A DNA stretch of 6,920 bases from Verrucomicrobiia bacterium (GTDB lineage Bacteria; Verrucomicrobiota; Verrucomicrobiia; Verrucomicrobiales; Akkermansiaceae), in contig CANHKJ010000164.1 of assembly GCA_947460915.1 (NCBI GenBank), forward strand, positions 1 to 6,920. The letters run 5' to 3'. Below, piece by piece: positions 1-5,093 of this stretch. How positions within the stretch are numbered: the first letter of the stretch is position 1; each line of letters starts with the position of its first letter. Position numbers and translations under genes: made by a program. Under the pieces are notes generated by a model. That model did no database searches. It was given only the letters and a program-made list of their open reading frames with translations, and was not told the origin of the DNA.

Positions 1-1398
1 CCCACCACACACGATAGCCAAGGCAGTGACATGGGGCTTTTCGGTGGTTTGCTCGGCTGGGATGCCGATGACGAACGCTTGCCCAACTCGGCGGAGGCAC
101 TAGCAGATGCAGGCATCGCCCTGCGCATCGAAACCGTGGACGTCGGCGACCCACATCCAAACACCTATCGTCTCACGCTCAGCAACGCCCGCGAGCAACA
201 TTCGCTCATCGCCATCTCCACCGGCGGCGGGATGATCGAGGTTTTGTCGATCGATGGGCTACCGCTGCACATGGACGGTGGCTACCACGAGACCTTGTTG
301 TGGTTGCCCAAGGATGCTCCCGAACTGGATGGGGAAGCCGACGAAATCATTCGCCACAGTGCTGGTGAAACGACGATCTTACAGGTCAAAGCCCAGAGTT
401 TTCTCACCACGGATGTGATTGATCGACTGAAACCCATCGCAGTGAAATATCTGTCCCCTGTCCTTCCTGTGCCGTCGCGGAAGAACATGCACGTGCCCTT
501 CGATAGCTGCGCGGCCATGCTCGAACACGATGCAGCAAAGCACACGCCGCTCTGGCAATTGGCCATTGACTACGAACGGCAACGCGGAGGCATTGGGGAG
601 GAGGAAATTCTCGCCAAAATGGTCGATATTGTGCGCATCCTGCGAAAATCAATCGCCAGTGGTATTGCGGGAACAGAATACGAAGACCGCGTTCTGCACC
701 ATCAGAGCGGAAAATTTCAGCAACTGATGAATGCAGGTCGACTGCTCGATGGCGGAGCCTTGAATCGCGTATTGCTCTATGTGACCGCCTTGATGGAAGT
801 CAAAAGCAGCATGGGTGTCATCGTTGCCGCGCCCACAGCTGGAGCCTGTGCCGCTTTGCCCGGAGCTGTCATCGCGATGGCCGAATGCATGGACCTCGAT
901 GAAATGGAAATGGCCAAAGCCATGCTCGCAGCAGGCTTGATCGGCGTTTTTATTGCCACACGCTGGACCTTTGCCGCCGAAGTTGGTGGCTGCCAAGCCG
1001 AAGGAGGTTCAGCATCATGCATGGCCGCAGCCGCCTTAGTGACCTTGGCAGGTGGCACGCGCGACCAAGCCATCGCCGCCGCATCCATGGCCTTCCAGAG
1101 CATGTTAGGCCTGATCTGCGATCCCATCGCCAATCGCGTTGAGGCCCCCTGTCTCGGCAAAAACATTATGGCCGCGAGCAATGCTCTTTCTTGCGCAAAT
1201 CTTGCGCTCGCGGATTTTGATCCTTTGATCCCACTAGACCAAGTCATCGATGCCGCCAAAGCTGTATCGGATCGCATGCCGCGGGAACATCGCTGCACCT
1301 CTCTCGGCGGCCTCGCCGTGACCCCAGCTTCACTCGCCATCGAAAAACGCCTCGCAGAACTCAAAACCTCACGCTGCTGTGGTTCGTGTTCATGTTAG
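1..1398 (+). CDS. sdaA: L-serine dehydratase, iron-sulfur type, single chain (5' partial)
   Basis: Deaminates L-serine to pyruvate and ammonia using a [4Fe-4S] cluster in the cytoplasm. The frame is open from base 1, and the ten codons before the first ATG (base 31) read into THDSQGSDMGLFGGLLGW. This fits the family's HGTD..L..GLLG segment, so the true start is upstream and perhaps 60-80 residues are missing, including the GPSSSHT motif. A beta-subunit-like part with the STGGG signature (bases about 200-240) is followed, after a degenerate linker, by an alpha-type domain: APTAGACAALPG (826-861), GGCQAEGG, LICDPIANRVEAPC and TSLGGLAVTP. The predicted cluster cysteines are encoded at 991, 1117 and 1150. 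Their spacing of 42 and 11 residues equals that of the Legionella ligands Cys343/385/396. The protein ends CCGSCSC, an unusual tail. Both parts lie in one frame, unlike the two-chain Bacillus enzyme. A terminator follows 22 bp downstream. Confidence 0.93.
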   Translation, partial: PTTHDSQGSDMGLFGGLLGWDADDERLPNSAEALADAGIALRIETVDVGDPHPNTYRLTLSNAREQHSLIAISTGGGMIEVLSIDGLPLHMDGGYHETLLWLPKDAPELDGEADEIIRHSAGETTILQVKAQSFLTTDVIDRLKPIAVKYLSPVLPVPSRKNMHVPFDSCAAMLEHDAAKHTPLWQLAIDYERQRGGIGEEEILAKMVDIVRILRKSIASGIAGTEYEDRVLHHQSGKFQQLMNAGRLLDGGALNRVLLYVTALMEVKSSMGVIVAAPTAGACAALPGAVIAMAECMDLDEMEMAKAMLAAGLIGVFIATRWTFAAEVGGCQAEGGSASCMAAAALVTLAGGTRDQAIAAASMAFQSMLGLICDPIANRVEAPCLGKNIMAASNALSCANLALADFDPLIPLDQVIDAAKAVSDRMPREHRCTSLGGLAVTPASLAIEKRLAELKTSRCCGSCSC

Positions 1399-1420
1399 AA
1401 ATACGCACGAACTATAGAAA

Positions 1421-1458
1421 ATCAAAAAAGCGCGGAGTTTCGTCCGCGCTTTTTTGAT
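1421..1458. terminator. Bidirectional intrinsic terminator between sdaA and ssb
   Basis: A perfect 16-bp inverted repeat: left arm 1421-1436, 6-nt loop 1437-1442 and right arm 1443-1458. The inner stem is GC-rich (GCGCGGA/TCCGCGC) and the outer part is a run of six A-T pairs. Either strand therefore yields a GC hairpin followed by a U-run. It lies between two convergent genes (sdaA stop at 1398, ssb stop at 1491), exactly where a shared terminator is expected. Confidence 0.93.
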
Positions 1459-1460
1459 AT

Positions 1461-1476
1461 GCGGAATGAATTCCGC
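1461..1476. repeat. Near-palindrome downstream of ssb
   Basis: Arms GCGGAAT (1461-1467) and ATTCCGC (1470-1476) are separated by GA. It follows the bidirectional terminator by two bases. Its right side extends into TCCGCGCT (1472-1479), a direct copy of the inner right arm of the terminator at 1443-1450. Both copies can pair with 1429-1436. The two-base loop is too tight for a good RNA hairpin, so its function is unclear; it may only be a 3'-end structure of the ssb mRNA. Confidence 0.4.
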
Positions 1477-1490
1477 GCTCATTTCAAGGA

Positions 1491-1967
1491 TCAGAAAGGA
1501 ATATCGTCTTCTTCCTCGTGGAATGCGGAGCCCTCTGCAGAGGAACCACCCATAGGCATGCCCGAAGGTGGTCGAGATTGCTGCATGCCACCTGAAACAG
1601 GAACTGCACTTACGCCACCGCCCGCATTTCCTTTGCCATCAGGCATGAATTGCAGGTTCTCGGCAACGACCTTAAGCTTGCTGCGTTTTTGACCCGAAGC
1701 TTTGTCTTCCCAAGTGTCCATCTGCAAGCGCCCTTCGATGAAAACACCGCGGCCCTTGGTAAGATACTGCTGAGCAATTTCGGCTTGGCGCCCCCACAAA
1801 GTGATGTCCACAAACGTCGTTTCTTCTTGCCGTTGGTTCTGCTCGTTATTCCAAACGCGATTGATCGCCACACCGATGTCGGCCACTGCAGTTCCCTTAG
1901 GAGTGTAGCGGAGCTCAGGATCACGTGTGAGATTTCCTAGCAGAAGTACTTTATTGAGATTCGCCAT
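1491..1967 (-). CDS. ssb: Single-stranded DNA-binding protein SSB
   Basis: Binds and protects single-stranded DNA during replication, recombination and repair, and recruits partner proteins. At 158 residues it has the usual bacterial SSB layout. An OB-fold spans about residues 1-110, beginning MANLNKVLLLGNLTRDPELR, with GTAVADIGVAINR and TFVDITLWGRQAEIAQQYL inside. A Gly/Pro/Ser/Met-rich disordered linker covers about 111-150, and the acidic tip EEEDDIPF ends the protein. The tip is the family's conserved docking peptide, so the C-terminus is intact. The ATG at 1967 is fixed by the MANLNKV start. No Shine-Dalgarno sequence precedes it. It lies 59 bp after rpsF, the same neighbour as in many bacteria, but a hairpin plus T-run and a strong promoter-like pair in that gap suggest partly independent expression. 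Confidence 0.97.
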   Translation of the reverse strand: MANLNKVLLLGNLTRDPELRYTPKGTAVADIGVAINRVWNNEQNQRQEETTFVDITLWGRQAEIAQQYLTKGRGVFIEGRLQMDTWEDKASGQKRSKLKVVAENLQFMPDGKGNAGGGVSAVPVSGGMQQSRPPSGMPMGGSSAEGSAFHEEEDDIPF

Positions 1968-1976
1968 AACGCTTGA

Positions 1977-2004
1977 ATTCTACAATGTGAGACCAACGGG
2001 TCAA
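1977..2004 (-). promoter_or_regulatory. Sigma-70-like promoter for ssb
   Basis: Read on the minus strand, TTGACC (2004-1999) and TAGAAT (1982-1977) are separated by 16 bp. Each matches the -35 or -10 consensus at five of six bases. The -10 box ends only 9 nt before the ssb ATG, so initiation at the usual distance would leave a leader of roughly 1-3 nt. Position and match are good, but no transcript evidence exists here. Confidence 0.6.
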
Positions 2005-2005
2005 G

Positions 2006-2024
2006 AAAAATGTTCAGAAGAACA
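2006..2024 (-). terminator. Small hairpin with T-run after rpsF (weak terminator or attenuator)
   Basis: On the minus strand TGTTC-TTCT-GAACA (2024-2011) forms a 5-bp stem with a 4-nt loop, followed at once by TTTTT (2010-2006). It begins three bases after the rpsF stop codon. Two flanking G-T pairs could extend the stem. The stem is short and only 40% GC, so partial read-through into ssb is likely. Confidence 0.45.
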
Positions 2025-2026
2025 CC

Positions 2027-2311
2027 TTACGCGCGTTGATAGTATTGCAAATGAATCTGATTGTTGAGACGCAGACGACCTTTGATTTTCTCGATGGAAG
2101 AAGGCTCAGCAGTGAACTGGAAATTGATGTAGTGACCAGATTCCATATGATCGGAGTTGTAGGCGAACTTGCGACGGCCCATGTCTTGGGTTTCAGTAAT
2201 GGTAGCACCTTCTGCCTGCATTTCTTTCGATACTACGCTGACGAGATCTTCTACGCCGCCTTCAGTTCCCTTGGTATTGAGAACTACGATTCCTTCATAT
2301 TTCCTGCTCAT
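2027..2311 (-). CDS. rpsF: 30S ribosomal protein S6
   Basis: Structural protein of the small ribosomal subunit that pairs with S18 on the platform. At 94 residues it has normal length for S6. It opens MSRKYEGIVVLNTKG, matching the family's RKYE...hLNP beginning, and contains GRRKFAY, GHYINFQFTAEPSSIEKI and RLNNQIHLQY, which are typical core strands and helices. There is no long C-terminal tail. The ATG at 2311 lies inside the 3' end of pth, overlapping it by 17 bp in another frame, which suggests translational coupling. The bases just before the start (AATAAGTCAA) hold no Shine-Dalgarno sequence. In many bacteria rpsF is followed by ssb and rpsR or by rpsR and rplI. Here only ssb follows, and S18 and L9 must be encoded elsewhere. 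Confidence 0.97.
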   Translation of the reverse strand: MSRKYEGIVVLNTKGTEGGVEDLVSVVSKEMQAEGATITETQDMGRRKFAYNSDHMESGHYINFQFTAEPSSIEKIKGRLRLNNQIHLQYYQRA

Positions 2312-2912
2312 TTGACTTATTGAGTGTTTGATTGCCTTTAGTGTTACCTATTGTGTTATAGAGATTTGCCGCGGCGGCAACGCCTCGGGAGAGCGCATCA
2401 TGCACAGCATTTGCCGCCATGGCAAGCATGTTTTGCAAAGTTTCTTGCTCTGATTCGAGAAATTTGCCCAAAACATGGCCAACCATCGCCTTTTCGCCCC
2501 CGGATCCGATGCCTACCTTGATGCGCGGGAATACATCGGTACCGAGATGCTCGATCAGTGAACGCACACCATTGTGTCCGCCATGTGAACCTTTTTCGCG
2601 AATCCGCAGTCGCCCAAGGTCGAGCGCTGCATCATCATAGACCACCAACATTTGTTCTGGGCTCCATTTATGAAAACGCATGATTTTACCGATGCTACGA
2701 CCACTGAGATTCATGAATGTCAGCGGCTTGACCAATAAACTTCCATCCTGGGGTCGTTTGGCATAGGCGCATTCCCATTTGGCAGCAGGCTCAAATGGCG
2801 TGCGCCCTTGCTGAGCCAGCCGATCCAGCACCATAAAGCCGATGTTGTGCCGAGTATTTTCATACTCGCGCCCGGGGTTACCCAGACCGACGATCAAACG
2901 AATCTCACTCAC
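2295..2912 (-). CDS. pth: Peptidyl-tRNA hydrolase
   Basis: Cleaves the ester bond of peptidyl-tRNAs dropped by stalled ribosomes, freeing tRNA in the cytoplasm. The 205 residues include the whole family signature. GLGNPGREYENTRHNIGF carries the catalytic His22 and Asn12. FMNLSG carries Asn68. VVYDDAALDLG carries Asp93, which matches the E. coli Asp93 position. KGSHGGHNGVRSL carries Asn114, followed by FPRIKVGIG. The start is a GTG at 2912, chosen because it gives the conserved SEIRLIVGLGNPG beginning. It overlaps the pssA stop as GTGAGTGA (8 bp). A GAGGA lies 11 nt upstream, rather far for a ribosome binding site, so coupling to pssA translation is likely. The C-terminal tail after about residue 187 is polar and variable, and its end overlaps rpsF. 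Confidence 0.97.
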   Translation of the reverse strand: MSEIRLIVGLGNPGREYENTRHNIGFMVLDRLAQQGRTPFEPAAKWECAYAKRPQDGSLLVKPLTFMNLSGRSIGKIMRFHKWSPEQMLVVYDDAALDLGRLRIREKGSHGGHNGVRSLIEHLGTDVFPRIKVGIGSGGEKAMVGHVLGKFLESEQETLQNMLAMAANAVHDALSRGVAAAANLYNTIGNTKGNQTLNKSNEQEI

Positions 2913-3753
2913 GCTCAGGCTTTTCCTCGATGTTTTCCGGTTCCTCGTCGTCGTCCCACTCGATGTCTTTTTGCAAACGCTTCGAAATTAATGGTCGCAC
3001 CAGACCATAGACCAAATAAAGACTAAATAGAACAACAGGGGCTTGATAGCGATAGCGAACCATCAATACTAACACCAGCACGATGGGAACCACCGTCCAG
3101 ATCGAACCTTTGGTGCGAAAGTCAACTTTCTTGAAGCTAGGATAGCGGACCTTGCTCATCATTAGCAAAGAAATGCCGAACATCGCAGCCGCGAGCACGT
3201 ATTTCCAAGGCCCAATATCCTTGTCGTTTTCTTGGACATTGATGATCAAAATCGTCAACGATGCGATAAAGCCAGCAGCCATCGGAATCGGGATGCCCAT
3301 AAAATCCCCATTGTCACCCGGTTTCTTGGGCATCACCGCGAGACAATTGAAGCGAGCCAAACGCATCGCCCCACAGAGTAAATACAAGAGCGCAATGCCC
3401 CATCCTACATTGTTCGGCAGTGGAAACAGCACCGCTTTAGCCATTAACATCGCCGGAGCCATACCGAAGGATACAATGTCCGCGAGCGAGTCGAATTCTC
3501 GACCGAAGGGAGAATCTTGCCCAGTAAGACGCGCCATGCGACCATCGAGAAGGTCGAAAATGCACGAACCAAAAATCAGCAAAATCGCTGTCTCGTAATA
3601 TTTTTTAGCCAAGAGAAAATCGTATGTCCCGCTCTTCGAGGCCTCCATCACGCCGTAGAAAATCGACAGTACCGCAAGAAATCCGCAGCATAAATTACCA
3701 GCCGTCATCAAGTTCGGCAGCAGCGGGATTTTCAATTCATCATCTTCTTTCAT
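2905..3753 (-). CDS. pssA: CDP-diacylglycerol-serine O-phosphatidyltransferase
   Basis: Integral membrane enzyme that joins CDP-diacylglycerol and L-serine to give phosphatidylserine, the precursor of phosphatidylethanolamine. The 282 residues show the CDP-alcohol phosphotransferase motif D-G-x2-A-R-x8-G-x3-D-x3-D exactly: D70, G71, A74, R75, G84, D88, D92. Other hallmarks of the type II (Bacillus-like) PssA family are PNLMTAGNLCCGFLAV near the N-terminus, MRLARFN at 130-136 and GIPIPMAAGF at 153-162. Several hydrophobic stretches (about 18-34, 56-68, 117-129, 158-173, 184-199, 219-252) fit a multi-span membrane protein. The C-terminus (about 263-282) is strongly acidic and probably cytoplasmic and disordered. 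It is the first gene of the leftward cluster. The ATG at 3753 is preceded by GAGAGA, a poor ribosome binding site. Confidence 0.95.
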   Translation of the reverse strand: MKEDDELKIPLLPNLMTAGNLCCGFLAVLSIFYGVMEASKSGTYDFLLAKKYYETAILLIFGSCIFDLLDGRMARLTGQDSPFGREFDSLADIVSFGMAPAMLMAKAVLFPLPNNVGWGIALLYLLCGAMRLARFNCLAVMPKKPGDNGDFMGIPIPMAAGFIASLTILIINVQENDKDIGPWKYVLAAAMFGISLLMMSKVRYPSFKKVDFRTKGSIWTVVPIVLVLVLMVRYRYQAPVVLFSLYLVYGLVRPLISKRLQKDIEWDDDEEPENIEEKPERE

Positions 3754-3846
3754 TGTCTCTCACGCAGCATGCCATAAATTTCTTCCGAGAAACAGCGTAA
3801 TTTTTTGCAATTGCATGCGATCTGATTATCTTTCTGCGCCGCGACC
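3754..3846. promoter_or_regulatory. Divergent intergenic region between pssA and the rhodanese-like gene
   Basis: These 93 bp must hold the promoters of both divergent units. A perfect 10-bp palindrome TGCAATTGCA (3806-3815) lies near the middle and overlaps GCATGC (3813-3818), which also occurs at 3767-3772. On the plus strand TTGCAA (3805-3810) and TATCTT (3827-3832), 16 bp apart, are a weak -35/-10 pair (four of six each). No convincing promoter was found for pssA on the minus strand. The palindrome may be an operator, but this is only a suggestion. Confidence 0.35.
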
Positions 3847-4389
3847 ATGACCATTACTCCAAACAGCCCCATGGGCGAAATTCTCGACGCCCTGCCCGGA
3901 GCACGGCGCGCCCTCTTTGCTCGCTACCATCTCGGTGGCTGCCAGTCCTGTGGTTTTTCACCCAATGAAACTCTCGGTTCGCTGTGTCTGCGCAATGGCG
4001 ACATCGATCCCGATGAAATGATCCTGCACCTTCAAGCTGCTCACGCTCATGATCAAGCATTGCTGCTCACACCTGCGGAAGTGCGCGAACTTATGAGAGA
4101 ATCCCCAGCCCCATTGCTGTTAGATTGTCGCACGCGTGAGGAACATGATGCCGTCCGCATCGAACCTAGCGAATTTTTGACACAGGAATTCCAGCAAAAA
4201 CTCTTCGCCCGCGATCCTGACCAAGCCGTCATTCTCTACGACCATCAAGGTAAGAACGCACTCGATACCTGCGCGTGGTTTCTTGGCCACGGCATGAAAA
4301 ACACCCGCGTCTTGCAGGGCGGGATCGATGCATGGAGCCGCGATATTGACCATTCACTCCCCCGCTATCAACTCGAACTTGAAGCCTAA
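3847..4389 (+). CDS. DUF1858-like plus rhodanese-like domain protein lacking the catalytic Cys
   Basis: A 180-residue cytoplasmic protein of unknown role. The N-terminal part (about 1-65) resembles DUF1858/ScdA-N-type domains: SPMGEILDALPGARRALFARYHLGGCQSC with Cys32 and Cys35 in a CxxC, then NETLGSLC. The second part (about 75-172) is rhodanese-like. It has the LLDCRTREEHD segment (D93, R95), a strand VILYD and the closing GHGMKNTRVLQGGIDAWS. In active rhodaneses a cysteine begins the loop after that strand (C-x-x-G-x-R/K). Here the loop reads DHQGKN, with Asp132 where Cys belongs, so sulfur transfer by the usual persulfide is not expected. The DUF1858-like CxxC may act in redox or metal binding, but that is inference. 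The nitroreductase gene follows 22 bp downstream, so the two probably share a transcript. The ATG at 3847 has no Shine-Dalgarno sequence. Confidence 0.85.
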   Translation: MTITPNSPMGEILDALPGARRALFARYHLGGCQSCGFSPNETLGSLCLRNGDIDPDEMILHLQAAHAHDQALLLTPAEVRELMRESPAPLLLDCRTREEHDAVRIEPSEFLTQEFQQKLFARDPDQAVILYDHQGKNALDTCAWFLGHGMKNTRVLQGGIDAWSRDIDHSLPRYQLELEA

Positions 4390-4411
4390 CATTTCCTTTA
4401 ACGAAAAAATC

Positions 4412-5053
4412 ATGACAACAACTGAACTCACACAAGCCCTGCAATGGCGTTACGCCACCAAATCCTTTGATGCCAACAGCAAGCTCAGCGATGAGCAAGT
4501 CGAGGCTCTCACCAACGCCCTCCACACTAGCCCATCGTCCTTCGGGCTTCAGCCGTGGAAATTTCTCATCGTCGAGAATCCAGAAATCCGTGAGCAACTC
4601 AAGGCCTACTCCTGGAATCAACCGCAAGTCACTGACGCCTCACATCTCGTCGTGCTCTGCGTCAAGGAGAGTATCAGCGAGGCCGACATCAGCCAATGGA
4701 TCGCGCGCCTTGCTGAAGTGCAATCAACCCCGCTCGATAAACTCGCCCCATTGCAAGGCATGATCCACGGTTTCACTGGAGCCATGGATGCCGCTACGAT
4801 GCAGCAATGGAATACGCGCCAAGTCTACATCGCTCTCGGTCAACTCATGACAGCCGCCGCCGTGCTCAACATCGATAGCTGTCCGCTCGAAGGCATATCT
4901 CCTTCCGACTACGATCAAGTTCTAGGTCTCTCCGGCACGGGCTACAAAACCGTAGTCGCTTGCGCCCTAGGCATCCGTAGCAGCGATGACAAATACGCCA
5001 CGGCACCCAAAGCTCGCTATCCTCGCGAACATGTAATTAGCGTAATCCGCTAA
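4412..5053 (+). CDS. NAD(P)H-dependent nitroreductase family flavoprotein
   Basis: A 213-residue FMN oxidoreductase, probably a homodimer that uses NAD(P)H to reduce nitro compounds, quinones or an unknown natural substrate. It resembles the NfsB/YfkO-type group. Visible marks are the N-terminal RYATKSFD (13-20, FMN phosphate contacts), TSPSSFGLQPWKFLIV (39-54), NTRQVYIALGQLMTAAA (134-150), the DSCPLEG stretch (155-161) and the C-terminal ALGIRSSDDKYA with K200-R202, typical of FMN binding. The start is placed at the ATG at 4412, because homology begins there. The frame is open further upstream (ATG at 4328), but that would overlap the rhodanese-like gene and add residues unlike the family. 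No Shine-Dalgarno sequence precedes the ATG. Length is normal and no residue loss is seen. The exact substrate cannot be read from the sequence. Confidence 0.93.
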   Translation: MTTTELTQALQWRYATKSFDANSKLSDEQVEALTNALHTSPSSFGLQPWKFLIVENPEIREQLKAYSWNQPQVTDASHLVVLCVKESISEADISQWIARLAEVQSTPLDKLAPLQGMIHGFTGAMDAATMQQWNTRQVYIALGQLMTAAAVLNIDSCPLEGISPSDYDQVLGLSGTGYKTVVACALGIRSSDDKYATAPKARYPREHVISVIR

Positions 5054-5062
5054 CATCCGACA

Positions 5063-5083
5063 TCGCACTATCCCCCCGTGCGA
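5063..5083. terminator. Possible weak hairpin between convergent genes
   Basis: TCGCAC (5063-5068) and GTGCGA (5078-5083) can pair around a 9-nt loop rich in C. It lies in the 40-bp gap between the convergent nitroreductase (stop at 5053) and the SDR epimerase (stop at 5094). The stem is short and no T-run follows on either strand, so it may be chance. Confidence 0.25.
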
Positions 5084-5093
5084 CTCCTCTTCA

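Noticed and set aside
31..33. ATG at base 31 as the start of the serine dehydratase
   Set aside because: The frame is open to base 1 and the codons before it fit conserved family sequence, and an essential N-terminal region would be missing. The real start is upstream.
777..1364. 195-codon open frame on the minus strand inside sdaA
   Set aside because: It lies wholly antisense to well-conserved sdaA and its translation (Ala/Ser/Met-rich) resembles no family. It is a coding-strand shadow.
3152..3598. 148-codon open frame on the plus strand inside pssA
   Set aside because: It is antisense to the conserved CDP-alcohol phosphotransferase core, and its low-information translation shows no recognisable domain.
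4328..4411. Longer nitroreductase starting at the ATG at 4328
   Set aside because: It would overlap the rhodanese-like gene by 62 bp and add 28 residues with no family match. Conservation begins at MTTTELTQAL at 4412.
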